Assembly (NCBI GenBank): GCA_905479395.1
Contig: CAJQMI010000123.1
Coordinates: 1 to 57,021, forward strand
Direction of reading: 5' to 3'
Length of the DNA: 57,021 nucleotides
Source of the DNA: an uncultured Flavobacteriales bacterium
GTDB lineage: Bacteria; Bacteroidota; Bacteroidia; Flavobacteriales_D; Sanyastnellaceae
The stretch's first letter is position 1. Every line of letters starts with the position of its first letter. A program made the translations under genes and the position numbers. The notes below the pieces were generated by a model. It had not been told where the DNA came from, searched no databases, and saw nothing but the letters and a program-made list of their open reading frames with translations. Below, piece by piece: positions 1-8,485 of this stretch.

Positions 1-53
1 GGCGGTAAGACTCAAAAGCTTCATGAGTTTGAAATGAACCATTTTCGTTGCGG

Positions 54-61
54 TACATTTG
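54..61 (+). promoter_or_regulatory. Probable -7 promoter box (TACATTTG) of the PfkB kinase gene
   Basis: TACATTTG matches the Bacteroidota -7 consensus TAnnTTTG exactly. It ends 19 bases before the ATG at 81, leaving room for a short leader. A TTTG at 28-31 lies 22 bases upstream and could be the -33 element. Inferred from sequence only. Confidence 0.5.
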
Positions 62-80
62 TGCCACATTTACAGAGAAC

Positions 81-1007
81 ATGAGCCTTATTACAGTTGG
101 AACCGTTGCGTTTGATGCGATTCAAACCCCGTTTGGATCATCGGGAAAAGTGGTCGGAGGAGCAGCCTCCTACATTGGCTTGAGCGCCAGTCAATTCGTT
201 GAAGAACAGCACATTATTTCGGTCATTGGGGATGACTTTCCGGAGTCATTTGTGCAGGAAATGGAAAGCCGAGGCATCCGAACAACAGGTTTGGAGCGTC
301 GTCCAGGTGAGAAGAGTTTTTACTGGGCTGGAAAATACCATTTGGACATGAATTCTCGGGACACGCTGGCCACTGAGCTGAATGTTTTGGCAGACTTTCA
401 ACCCAAAGTTCCCACGGAAGCGCGCAATGCTGACTATGTGATGTTGGGCAATTTGGACCCCAATGTTCAAGCGAGTGTTTTGGATCAAATGGAGTCTCGG
501 CCTAAGCTGATTGTTCTCGATACGATGAATTTCTGGATGGACATTGCGCTCGATCCTTTGAAAGAAGTCATCAAACGAATCGACGTATTGACCATCAACG
601 ATGAAGAGGCACGCCAACTTTCGGGTGAACACTCGTTGGTGAAGGCAGCTCAAAAAATCCTACAAATGGGACCAACCACGCTTGTCATCAAGAAGGGTGA
701 ACATGGCGCCTTGTTGTTCAACAGCGACGAGGTCTTCTTTGCGCCGGCGTTGCCGTTGGAGGAGGTGCTTGACCCTACGGGAGCAGGCGACACGTTTGCA
801 GGAGGCTTCATAGGCTACTTAGCCCACACAAACGACATTTCGTTCAACAACATGAAGCGTGGTGTGGTCCTCGGATCTGCGTTGGCATCATTCACGTGCG
901 AGAAGTTTGGCACGGACCGACTGCTTGAATTGACACAAGTGGAGCTTGACGAACGCATTCAGCGTTTCGTGGACCTCGTCGATTTCGATATTATTCTGAA
1001 AGACTGA
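81..1007 (+). CDS. PfkB/ribokinase-family sugar kinase
   Basis: Soluble ATP-dependent kinase of the PfkB (ribokinase-like) fold, 308 residues, normal for the family. The C-terminal signature DPTGAGDTFAGGF (residues 231-243) holds the anion-hole glycines and the catalytic-base Asp237. The N-terminal glycine motif VVGGAASYIG (24-33) is the sugar-binding side of the fold. An in-frame ATG lies 11 codons upstream, but the ATG at 81 begins the conserved MSLITVGTVAFD strand and follows a promoter box at 54-61, so I start there. The substrate cannot be read from sequence; members include ribokinase, adenosine kinase and fructokinases. The 3' end overlaps the convergent M23 peptidase gene by 17 bases. 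Confidence 0.9.
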   Translation: MSLITVGTVAFDAIQTPFGSSGKVVGGAASYIGLSASQFVEEQHIISVIGDDFPESFVQEMESRGIRTTGLERRPGEKSFYWAGKYHLDMNSRDTLATELNVLADFQPKVPTEARNADYVMLGNLDPNVQASVLDQMESRPKLIVLDTMNFWMDIALDPLKEVIKRIDVLTINDEEARQLSGEHSLVKAAQKILQMGPTTLVIKKGEHGALLFNSDEVFFAPALPLEEVLDPTGAGDTFAGGFIGYLAHTNDISFNNMKRGVVLGSALASFTCEKFGTDRLLELTQVELDERIQRFVDLVDFDIILKD

Positions 1008-1878
1008 CGTTTTCCTGTTGCTCCGGAAGCCACTGCGCCGGATCGAGGGGTTGGCCATCAACCCACCATTCAAAGTGAGAATGCGGGCCTGTGCTATGGG
1101 TTCCTGTCCCTCCGAGGATAGCAATAGGATCTCCTGCTTGAACGCGGTCTCCCGCTTCTACCAGGAGTGATTTATTGTGCTTGTAAACGGAGATTCGATT
1201 GGCCGGATGTTGGATGCTGATCACATAACCGCCATCAGAAGTGTAGGATGCGATGACCACAATTCCGTCGTCTACGGCGTGGATGACAGATCCTTCAGGA
1301 GCGACAAAATCAAGGCCAAAGTGACCAAGGGCGGGATCGAATTTTGAGGAAATCGAGCCTTCAATGGGCGCAAAAGGTATGTTGCGCAAGGTTTTTCCGG
1401 TTGTTTGGCCTCGTTGTAGAGCGAAGCGGTCTTCTTTTTCAACCCGAGATCTCAGGTCCAAATCTTCTTGGGTTAAGCCCCAATCTGTCAATGAGTTTTC
1501 CCCATTGGCTTCATTTGTTTCAGGCGCTTCGACCATGGATTCAACAGCTTCACCGCGCAGAAGTATTCCCAAGGTCTGGAGGTATTCATCTTGGATGGCC
1601 AGTTGTTGCAGCGCACTGTCTGCTATGATTTCAGCTTGAATGGCGCGCAATCGAGAGTCCTCACTAGCGTATCCAGGTACGACCATTTCCTTCAAGGGCG
1701 ACCAAGCAATCAATGCGTAAACACCGGCGCTGACAATCGCCATCAAGGTCCCAACTGTAAGCGCCACACCAAAGCGGGAAATTGAAATTTGCCAGCGCTC
1801 TTTGAACGACTGTTCCTCCAAAATCGTGAGCCGATAAGGCTTGCTCCAACGCGTCCAAAATGAATTTTTCTTGCCCAT
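991..1878 (-). CDS. M23-family metallopeptidase (membrane-anchored, LytM domain)
   Basis: Predicted zinc endopeptidase acting on peptidoglycan cross-links, 295 residues. One transmembrane helix at about 37-58 anchors it in the inner membrane with the rest in the periplasm. A polar, probably helical linker (about 70-165) precedes a LytM/M23 domain (about 168-285). Metal ligands are visible: His186 and Asp190 in GHFGLDF, and His268 in PHSHFE, with His266 also in place, so the enzyme looks active. An upstream in-frame TTG would add four residues; the ATG at 1878 (MGKKNSFW) is preferred. The family processes the cell wall during growth or division; the specific role is unknown. Confidence 0.9.
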   Translation of the reverse strand: MGKKNSFWTRWSKPYRLTILEEQSFKERWQISISRFGVALTVGTLMAIVSAGVYALIAWSPLKEMVVPGYASEDSRLRAIQAEIIADSALQQLAIQDEYLQTLGILLRGEAVESMVEAPETNEANGENSLTDWGLTQEDLDLRSRVEKEDRFALQRGQTTGKTLRNIPFAPIEGSISSKFDPALGHFGLDFVAPEGSVIHAVDDGIVVIASYTSDGGYVISIQHPANRISVYKHNKSLLVEAGDRVQAGDPIAILGGTGTHSTGPHSHFEWWVDGQPLDPAQWLPEQQENVSLSE

Positions 1879-2014
1879 GGTCGAGGGCAAATATCGCTGA
1901 ATCCAGTGGCAACTTTCGCTGTTTCCTCAAAAAGGCAGCGATTCATCGGTCACTTTGGAATAATTTAGCGGCTTCTACGTTGAGAAACCTGCGTTGAGAA
2001 ACCAGTTCATTCGG

Positions 2015-4690
2015 ATGGATAAGATGAATCATAAGATTGTTGCAGGGTTGGCGCTAATTGTGCTGGTCGTTTCAGGTTGTTCGACAACGCGAGACGGCCT
2101 GTTGTATCGTGCCTTTCACAACACACACGCCAAATACAATGGCTTCTTTTATGCAAAAGAAGCCATGGCCGAGGCCGAGGTGATTCTGTTTGAAGAGTAC
2201 ACAGAAAATTGGGACGAGATCTTGCCGATTTTTCCACCAGTGGATGAGTCGACTGCACAGCAGGTATATCCATTGATGGAACGTGCGATTGAAAAATGCA
2301 CCAACGTTGTGGACAAGCACACCATGTCTCCGTCTCGTCGAGACCAGAAGGACATGAAACGTCCTGAGCTCAACAAGTGGATTGATGACAACTACGACAT
2401 CATCGCTCGTGCCCATCTGATCAAGGGTGAAAAAGAAAAAGCACTTGAGATTTTCCAATACCTGGTGAGGACATTGGATTACCCAGATGCGCAGGCGTGG
2501 TCCAATGCTTGGATGGCACGTACTTACATGGCTATGGACGACCGTGTAAGGGCCAACAACACCCTGATCAAAGCAGCGCAAATTAATCGGGTGGAAGACC
2601 CCGCTGTTCGGGCTTATGTATATCAGGTTTATGCAGACTTTCATCTCAAAAACGGAGATGTGGAAGCGGCGATTGGGATGTTGGAAAAGGCACTGAAGCA
2701 CATTGAAAAAGAAAAAGAGAGCGCACGCACGCTTTTCATCTTAGCGCAGTGTTATGAGTTCACAGGCCAAAGTGAAGATGCGATAGCGCGTTACAACCGA
2801 GTGGTTGACATTCGCACGCCATATGAGTTGGAGTTTTACTCGAAGATCAAACAAGCCATGGCGTTTGACCGAAGGGATGGAAACAGCGACCCCATCATTG
2901 AGCTGCTTGAAGACATGCTGGAGGACGATAAGAATGAAATCTATCAGGATCAGATTTATTACGCCTTAGCAACCCTTGCACTGGAGGAGCGCAGAAAAGA
3001 TGAAGGTGTGGATTTATTGTTGCAGTCGCTGTTGGTAAACCTGGACAATACACGCCAGCGCATGAAGAGTTATTTGCAGCTCGGTGACATCTATATGGAG
3101 GAGTTGGACTATGAGAATGCACAGGCTTATTACGACAGTGCAAGAACTTTCATGGAGGATGAAAACGAGCGATTCGATGAGGTGGACGCAATGGCCGACA
3201 ACCTGACGGAGTTGGTGGACAACTTAATGGTCATCACCGAGCAAGACAGCTTGCTTGAAATCTGTGATTTGTCTGAAGAAGATCGCCAAGATCGCATTCA
3301 GGAAATCATCTTTCAATTGGAGGATGAAGCAGAGCAAAGGCGTGAAGCGGCAATTGCCGCTGCTGAGGCAGAACTTGAAAACGCAGGCGATAACGGTGCA
3401 GGAATGTTCTGGCCATACAATGCGCAATTGAAAATTGCCGGACGAAGAAATTTCCGAGATTTCTGGGGGGACCGCATTCTTGAAGATCACTGGCGCCGAT
3501 CGATGAAGATGATGGCGGCCTTTTCTGATGAATTTGGAGATGGTGAAGAGAATTTAACGAATACTGAGGAAGCGTCTGAAGTGGGTGGTGATGAAATCCC
3601 TTCAGTTGAAGAGTTGTTGGCGGGTCTTCCATGCGATTCCGTTGCACGGGATGGTTCAGTAGCGATGATCGCAGAAGCATACTACAACGCTGGACTGGTC
3701 TACAAGGAGAAACTGTCTGACTTGGAAAATGCGATTGACACTTGGACCGAGTTAACGGAACGGATGGACGAAAGTGCGTTCCACCCAACAACGTATTACC
3801 AGCTTTACCGCACCTACCTTCAGCGCGAGGTTGAAGAAAACTATCAAAGTCCGTTTTGTGAGACCTGTAACTCTGAATATTGGAGCGCACTCGTTTTGGA
3901 GCGATACCCCGACTCAGAATGGGCTATTTTGATTGAGAATCCCGATTTTGTTGACCAAGAGGAGATCAAGCGTGAAGAGGAAAGATTGGCCTACGAAGCA
4001 CTTTTGCAGCGCTATTACGCCAAAGCATATCAAGAGGTTTTAATGGCTTGTGGCGAGATAATTAAATACAACCAGTCGAATCATTACTACTGCAAATATC
4101 TGATTTTAAAAGCGCAATCAACGGGCGCCTTGAGCGCGAGAACCGGAGGGGATCGCAGCGGATATTTCAATGAGCTTCAATACGTCATTCGCAACTGCCC
4201 AGATTCAGAAGAAGAGGAATATGCACGCGAATTGTTGCTGGCGCTTGACCCATCCTCCCTGAGGGCGGGGAAAGATGAAGCCAATGCTTCAGAACCAGAA
4301 GCGGTAGATGTGGTTTGGGAACACAAGCCCTACCTCGAGCATTATTTTGGAATTTTGGTTCCGGTGGGCAGAGGCAATGTGGAGGAGTTGAAGGCAACGA
4401 TTTCGGATTTCAACGGATCGTTTTACGAATCAAAGAACCTTCGGGTCACGGCCAATTTGATCAATCGAAATTTTCAAATTATTTTGGTCAAGGACTTCAA
4501 ACGCCAAGATTACAGCCTCGAGTATTTTGATGTCTTCCAAGCCAACACAAGCATGCTAGAGGCGATCAACTCATCCGGTTATCGGTCCTTCACAATTACG
4601 ACAGAAAACTACATTTCATTGTTCAAAAACAAGGAGATGGACAGTTATATCGAGTGGTTTGAGGAAGTCTACTTAACAGATAAGGAATAA
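2015..4690 (+). CDS. sprE: T9SS/gliding-motility TPR lipoprotein SprE/PorW
   Basis: Large lipoprotein of 891 residues. A hydrophobic leader ends in the lipobox VVSGC, so Cys22 would be lipidated after signal peptidase II cleavage. The conserved N-terminal block after it (RAFHNTHAKYNGFFYAKEA) and a long run of TPR-like helices (about 120-420) are typical of SprE of Flavobacterium and PorW of Porphyromonas, which are needed for type IX secretion and, in gliders, motility. A middle segment is acidic and low in complexity. The C-terminal domain (HYFGILVPVGRG to the end) is the part conserved in SprE-like proteins. An upstream TTG at 1994 would add seven residues; the ATG at 2015 gives a better signal peptide. 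It is followed by bactofilin and the ATP synthase operon, an order I recall from other Flavobacteriia. Confidence 0.85.
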   Translation: MDKMNHKIVAGLALIVLVVSGCSTTRDGLLYRAFHNTHAKYNGFFYAKEAMAEAEVILFEEYTENWDEILPIFPPVDESTAQQVYPLMERAIEKCTNVVDKHTMSPSRRDQKDMKRPELNKWIDDNYDIIARAHLIKGEKEKALEIFQYLVRTLDYPDAQAWSNAWMARTYMAMDDRVRANNTLIKAAQINRVEDPAVRAYVYQVYADFHLKNGDVEAAIGMLEKALKHIEKEKESARTLFILAQCYEFTGQSEDAIARYNRVVDIRTPYELEFYSKIKQAMAFDRRDGNSDPIIELLEDMLEDDKNEIYQDQIYYALATLALEERRKDEGVDLLLQSLLVNLDNTRQRMKSYLQLGDIYMEELDYENAQAYYDSARTFMEDENERFDEVDAMADNLTELVDNLMVITEQDSLLEICDLSEEDRQDRIQEIIFQLEDEAEQRREAAIAAAEAELENAGDNGAGMFWPYNAQLKIAGRRNFRDFWGDRILEDHWRRSMKMMAAFSDEFGDGEENLTNTEEASEVGGDEIPSVEELLAGLPCDSVARDGSVAMIAEAYYNAGLVYKEKLSDLENAIDTWTELTERMDESAFHPTTYYQLYRTYLQREVEENYQSPFCETCNSEYWSALVLERYPDSEWAILIENPDFVDQEEIKREEERLAYEALLQRYYAKAYQEVLMACGEIIKYNQSNHYYCKYLILKAQSTGALSARTGGDRSGYFNELQYVIRNCPDSEEEEYARELLLALDPSSLRAGKDEANASEPEAVDVVWEHKPYLEHYFGILVPVGRGNVEELKATISDFNGSFYESKNLRVTANLINRNFQIILVKDFKRQDYSLEYFDVFQANTSMLEAINSSGYRSFTITTENYISLFKNKEMDSYIEWFEEVYLTDKE

Positions 4691-4716
4691 GTTGTGATTT
4701 TTTTGAGCAATCCAAT

Positions 4717-4724
4717 TACCTTTG
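4717..4724 (+). promoter_or_regulatory. -7 promoter box (TACCTTTG) four bases before the bactofilin ATG
   Basis: TACCTTTG fits TAnnTTTG exactly and is separated from the ATG at 4729 by only TGAC. In Bacteroidota the transcript starts a few bases after this box, so the mRNA would start at or next to the initiation codon. One of six identical arrangements in the window. Confidence 0.55.
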
Positions 4725-4728
4725 TGAC

Positions 4729-5172
4729 ATGATCGGATCGAGCAAGAAATCACCAAGACCAGAAGCCACTTCAGAGAACGTGGTTAACCGCATTGCCAAA
4801 GGCACATCTTTCGAAGGAGTGTTGCGCAGCGAAAATAACGTACGCATCGATGGAACATTCGAAGGCGAGTTGGTCACCAAAGGACGCGTCGTCGTCGGAA
4901 ATACAGGTAAAATCAAAGGAACTGTCACTTGTGCTCACTGTGAGACGGAAGGTGAAATGGAAGGCACAATTGTCGTTCACGAATTGTTCGTTTTGAAGGC
5001 ATCTGCCAAAGTTCATGGCGACATTCAGTACGGCCAGCTCTCAGTCGAGAACGGCGCTCAGGCTACGGGTAATTTGCACCTGACCTCCAAGGTGAAGGAC
5101 ATACAAACCAATGCCAAGCGCGAAGCCGTCAAGGACTCGAAGTCAGGTGTTCGTCAGTCTGCTGCAGTCTGA
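4729..5172 (+). CDS. Bactofilin (polymer-forming cytoskeletal protein)
   Basis: 147-residue bactofilin. The central region (about 22-115) is the right-handed beta-helix repeat of short strands with regularly spaced Gly and hydrophobic residues (GTSFEGVL, IDGTFEGELVTKG, GKIKGTVTC). The N- and C-terminal tails are charged and probably disordered. Bactofilins polymerise without nucleotide into filaments attached to the inner membrane and organise cell-shape or envelope machinery. It sits 38 bases after sprE but appears to have its own promoter at 4717-4724. No unusual residues noted. Confidence 0.9.
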   Translation: MIGSSKKSPRPEATSENVVNRIAKGTSFEGVLRSENNVRIDGTFEGELVTKGRVVVGNTGKIKGTVTCAHCETEGEMEGTIVVHELFVLKASAKVHGDIQYGQLSVENGAQATGNLHLTSKVKDIQTNAKREAVKDSKSGVRQSAAV

Positions 5173-5210
5173 TAATTATCCGATTAAGGCCTCGTTTACA
5201 ACCTTGACGT

Positions 5211-5429
5211 TTGGCCCATAAGCCACCTTCTGCCCCGCGAAAGTCACCCTCGTTTCTGAGGTTTTCCGGCATGGCGTTTTCTATGGCAGGGAGCATTGGC
5301 ATTTGCGTATGGCTTGGAAGAAGGTGGGATCAACAATCGATCCAATCCACTCCGATCGGAACACTGATTGGGGGAGTATTGGGCACCTTATTTGCAATCT
5401 GGCTGGTCATCAAAGAGCTTTCAAAATGA
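5211..5429 (+). CDS. AtpZ/AtpI-like F1F0 ATP synthase accessory membrane protein
   Basis: Small membrane protein of 72 residues with two hydrophobic helices (about 20-36 and 46-68) joined by a short polar loop, GRRWDQQ. This matches the AtpZ-like proteins at the head of many ATP synthase operons, thought to help ion handling or assembly of the c-ring. Translation probably starts at the TTG at 5211: an in-frame stop lies just upstream (5205-5207), and the next ATG (5271) would remove the conserved stretch before SGMAFSMAG. Its stop overlaps the next start as ATGA at 5426-5429, so the two are translationally coupled. Confidence 0.75.
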   Translation: MAHKPPSAPRKSPSFLRFSGMAFSMAGSIGICVWLGRRWDQQSIQSTPIGTLIGGVLGTLFAIWLVIKELSK

Positions 5430-5803
5430 AGTCGTTTCTGACGAATCTAGCGTTGGTCAATGTCGTTTTGTATGCCGTTGGGCGCACATTGCCGTTTTTC
5501 GGTGAATTTGCATCCACGTGGTCGTGGTCAGCGATTGTTACTTTTTACTTTCTACTCACCGCTGGCTTAGTTGGATGGCTCAATCGAGCGTCGCGACGGT
5601 CGCCGATACGCTTTGTAACCGCGGTGAATGGCTCCACGGCAATAAAAATGCTGACCTCATTGGCTGCCGTCACCACTTACCTTGTGGTTGTTGGAGGAGA
5701 ATTTCGGGTTCAATTTGCGTTGGGACTGTTCACAGTCTTTGCTTTTAATACTGTTTTACTAGTGGTTGAAGCTCAAAAAATCTCAAAAAACAGGCCGGAT
5801 TGA
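5426..5803 (+). CDS. AtpI-like four-helix membrane protein of the ATP synthase operon
   Basis: 125 residues with about four hydrophobic segments (roughly 5-20, 30-48, 70-88 and 96-116). It lies between the AtpZ-like gene and atpB, overlapping the former by four bases. Position and topology fit ATP synthase protein I, proposed to assist c-ring assembly, but I see no diagnostic residues, so the name rests mainly on context. The in-frame codons upstream of 5426 lie within the preceding gene; MKSFLTNLALVN is the sensible start. Confidence 0.65.
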   Translation: MKSFLTNLALVNVVLYAVGRTLPFFGEFASTWSWSAIVTFYFLLTAGLVGWLNRASRRSPIRFVTAVNGSTAIKMLTSLAAVTTYLVVVGGEFRVQFALGLFTVFAFNTVLLVVEAQKISKNRPD

Positions 5804-5866
5804 AGATTTCAACGTTTTGAAGTAAAGAAAATCATTCCAGACCAATGAAGGGGGTGAATCGTTGAC

Positions 5867-5874
5867 TACTTTTG
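5867..5874 (+). promoter_or_regulatory. Probable -7 promoter box (TACTTTTG) upstream of atpB
   Basis: TACTTTTG is an exact TAnnTTTG match ending 26 bases before the atpB ATG. It would let atpB and the following subunit genes be transcribed separately from the two small genes upstream. Not tested against chance occurrence. Confidence 0.45.
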
Positions 5875-5900
5875 CGACGAATTGTGCTGATACGAAAATA

Positions 5901-7103
5901 ATGAGCCGCCATTTAACATCACTCGGAATCGTTCTCATGCTTGCTTTTGCAGGTGGAAATGTGGGGCTTTGGGCACAAGACCATGATTCAGTTCATGAGG
6001 CGCATGCTGGTGAGCAACATGACGGGCACGATCACGATCACGCAGCGCACGCGGAATCGGATGGCGCTAACCACGCGGATGCCCACACACATCACGAGGA
6101 AGAGTTTGTGGCGGGCGAGTACATCATTCACCACATTGCTGATGCGCACGACATCCATTTGTTTGGTGACGTGCACATTCCCCTTCCTGTATTGCTCTAC
6201 TTGGGGGATGAGGGCTTTCGCTTTTTCATGAGCAGTTCTTTTGAAGGACATGGACATGGAGACAAAAATTTTGAAGATGCGCAGGGAGTTGCTTACACGC
6301 TTCATGCCGCAGACGGAGCTCTTCCGAATGGTCAGCCGGTGAATGCAGGTGTCATCACCGCAGTGAAATCAGGGAGCCAGTTGGAGTTGTTTGATTTCTC
6401 AATCACCAAATCGGTATTTGGTATGCTCGTAATTCTCACCTTGATGGTTTGGATGTTCATCAGCGTAGCCAAACAGTATCAAAAGAATCCGGGCCAAGCC
6501 CCGAAGGGAATGGCCAATGCAGTTGAGCCGCTTGTTCTATTCATCCGTGATGAAATTGCCAAGCCATCGATTGGAGCAAAGGCTGATCGGTTCATGCCAT
6601 TCTTATTGACGGTATTCTTTTTCATCTTCTTCTGCAACTTGCTTGGCTTAGTTCCATTCATTGGCGGATTCAACGTGACGGGCACAATGGGCATTACCAT
6701 TGTACTCGCGACTCTGGTGTTTTTGTTGACCAACTTGAATGGGAATAAACATTACTGGGGCCACTTGTTTTGGCCTCCTGGGGTGCCGTTGCCGGTTAAG
6801 TTCATTTTGGTGCCGATTGAGGTTTTCGGCATTTTGATGAAGCCAGCGGTCCTAATGATTCGTTTGACAGCGAACATTTCGGCAGGACACATCATTATTT
6901 TAGCCTTCACGAGTTTGATTTTCATTTTTGGAGAAGGAGGCGATGCTTTAGCCGCTGGCTCAGGAATCGGCGTGTTCTCTACTTTGTTTATGATCTTTAT
7001 GTACGGTCTGGAATTGTTGGTTGCATTTTTGCAAGCTTTCGTTTTTACGTTGCTTGCAGCCATTTACTTTGGCGATGCCACCCACGAACCAGCACACCAT
7101 TGA
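5901..7103 (+). CDS. atpB: F1F0 ATP synthase subunit a with a long His-rich N-terminal extension
   Basis: Subunit a forms the half-channels through which protons reach the c-ring. The protein has 400 residues, much longer than the roughly 270 of Escherichia coli AtpB. The extra part is N-terminal: a signal peptide (1-26, ending WAQ), then a His/Asp/Glu-rich stretch with 12 histidines between residues 28 and 65, and a periplasmic domain up to about residue 165. The hydrophobic channel domain follows, including the conserved Arg in LMIRLTANISAGH. Bacteroidota AtpB proteins are known to carry such extensions. The ATG at 5901 is used because it begins a good signal peptide; the upstream TTG at 5862 lies before the promoter box at 5867. 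Confidence 0.93.
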   Translation: MSRHLTSLGIVLMLAFAGGNVGLWAQDHDSVHEAHAGEQHDGHDHDHAAHAESDGANHADAHTHHEEEFVAGEYIIHHIADAHDIHLFGDVHIPLPVLLYLGDEGFRFFMSSSFEGHGHGDKNFEDAQGVAYTLHAADGALPNGQPVNAGVITAVKSGSQLELFDFSITKSVFGMLVILTLMVWMFISVAKQYQKNPGQAPKGMANAVEPLVLFIRDEIAKPSIGAKADRFMPFLLTVFFFIFFCNLLGLVPFIGGFNVTGTMGITIVLATLVFLLTNLNGNKHYWGHLFWPPGVPLPVKFILVPIEVFGILMKPAVLMIRLTANISAGHIIILAFTSLIFIFGEGGDALAAGSGIGVFSTLFMIFMYGLELLVAFLQAFVFTLLAAIYFGDATHEPAHH

Positions 7104-7136
7104 ATTGAAATCCATCCACAATAAAAAACAACCATT

Positions 7137-7382
7137 ATGGAATTGTTGAGCATTCTTTTTGAAATCGGAATTGGCCAAGGTCTCGCAGGTCTTGGTGCAG
7201 GTGCAGCGGTAATCGGTGCAGGTATTGGTGTAGGTCGCATTGGCAGTTCTGCCTTGGAAGCAATGGCACGTCAGCCAGAAGCTACCAGTGACTTGCGTTC
7301 AAACATGATTGTTGCAGCAGCATTGGTCGAGGGTGTCGCTCTTTTCGGCATCATCATCTGCTTGCTTGTAGCCCTCGGATAA
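7137..7382 (+). CDS. atpE: F1F0 ATP synthase subunit c
   Basis: 81-residue hairpin of two membrane helices that forms the rotor ring. Helix 1 has the glycine-rich packing motif (GAGAAVIGAGIGVG, 20-33), the loop carries the conserved Arg-Gln-Pro (45-47), and helix 2 has the ion-binding carboxylate Glu65 in AALVEGVALF. The residue after Glu65 is Gly rather than the Ser of sodium-binding c subunits, and the helix-1 Gln typical of sodium types is absent at the corresponding place, so I infer proton coupling. It follows atpB by 33 bases. Confidence 0.95.
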   Translation: MELLSILFEIGIGQGLAGLGAGAAVIGAGIGVGRIGSSALEAMARQPEATSDLRSNMIVAAALVEGVALFGIIICLLVALG

Positions 7383-7389
7383 TCGCACC

Positions 7390-7887
7390 ATGGGAGCGTT
7401 ATTGACACCAGCTTTTGGAACCGTAGTTTGGGCATCCATCGCATTTCTTGTGGTGATGTTTCTTCTGCGTCGTTTTGCTTGGGGGCCTATTTTGAGCGCC
7501 CTGAGTGATCGCGAACAGTCCATTGCCGGTGCTTTGAGCCAAGCCGAGAAAGTGCGCCAGGAGATGGCGGACTTGTCGGTGAGCAACGAAAACCAAATGA
7601 AGGAAGCCCGAGCAGAGCGGGATCGCATGATGCGAGAAGCTCGTGAGATGGCGGATCAAATGGTTGCAGACGCAAAGAACAAAGCGAAGGAAGCCGCTGA
7701 TAAAGAGGTTGCTTCAGCAAAAGACGCGATTGCGGTAGAACGCAAAGCGGCGATTGCAGAGCTAAAGGCGGAAGTCGGAGGCTTGTCTTTGGAAATTGCA
7801 GAGCGTTTGTTGCGAGAAAAGTTGGAGTCTACAGAAGAGCAAAAAGCTCTTGTAAACAGACTCATTGACGAATCACCATTGAACTGA
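7390..7887 (+). CDS. atpF: F1F0 ATP synthase subunit b
   Basis: Peripheral stalk subunit of 165 residues. One membrane helix at the N-terminus (about 8-28) is followed by a long charged helix rich in Ala, Glu, Lys and Arg (about 35-150) that dimerises and links the membrane sector to F1. Length is normal. It starts 7 bases after atpE and ends 7 bases before atpH, in an unbroken operon. No Shine-Dalgarno sequence precedes the ATG, as elsewhere in this window. Confidence 0.95.
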   Translation: MGALLTPAFGTVVWASIAFLVVMFLLRRFAWGPILSALSDREQSIAGALSQAEKVRQEMADLSVSNENQMKEARAERDRMMREAREMADQMVADAKNKAKEAADKEVASAKDAIAVERKAAIAELKAEVGGLSLEIAERLLREKLESTEEQKALVNRLIDESPLN

Positions 7888-7894
7888 TTGAGCG

Positions 7895-8452
7895 ATGTCT
7901 ACGCCACGTGCAGCAAAACGATATGCGAAGTCCCTTTTCAGCTTAGCTGAGGAGAGGGGAGCGATTGAGCACATGGAAAATGATGTGCGTCAGCTTCATG
8001 ACGCGATCTCCAATTCTCCTGAATTGTTGATGCTATTGAAGAGTCCTGTCGTCAAGGCAGGTACCAAGGAAAATATCTTGGTGCGCATTTTCGATCAGAA
8101 CATCAGTGAATTGTCATTGGAGTTTGTGAAGATTTTGGTGCGGAAGGGTCGTGAACCGATTTTACCCGCCATCATCCAGGAAACATTGAGTTTGGTGCGA
8201 AACATGCGGAATGTGCGTTTGGCGGAAGTCAAAACAGCAGTTCCCATGGACGATGCGTTGCGTGAGCGCGTATCCAAAGCACTCAAGCATTTGCACGACG
8301 GGGATGTGGAGTTACAAGAAACAGTGGATCCTTCCTTGTTAGGTGGGTTCCAACTGCTCATGGACAACCGCATGATTGATGCAAGCATCAAGCGAGAAAT
8401 CGACCTCTTGCGCCGTCACATTACAGATCACGATTACGAACCGGAATTATAA
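7895..8452 (+). CDS. atpH: F1F0 ATP synthase subunit delta
   Basis: 185-residue OSCP/delta subunit joining the peripheral stalk to the top of the alpha-beta hexamer. The N-terminal helical domain opens with AKRYAKSLFSLAEERG, and the C-terminal part contains the family pattern DPSLLGGFQLLMDNRMIDASI (written here as its key words DPSLLGG and DNRMID). Length is typical. It is followed by atpA after 33 bases. Confidence 0.94.
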   Translation: MSTPRAAKRYAKSLFSLAEERGAIEHMENDVRQLHDAISNSPELLMLLKSPVVKAGTKENILVRIFDQNISELSLEFVKILVRKGREPILPAIIQETLSLVRNMRNVRLAEVKTAVPMDDALRERVSKALKHLHDGDVELQETVDPSLLGGFQLLMDNRMIDASIKREIDLLRRHITDHDYEPEL

Positions 8453-8485
8453 ACCGGTCAAAGAAACCGAATACCAGCCGAAATC

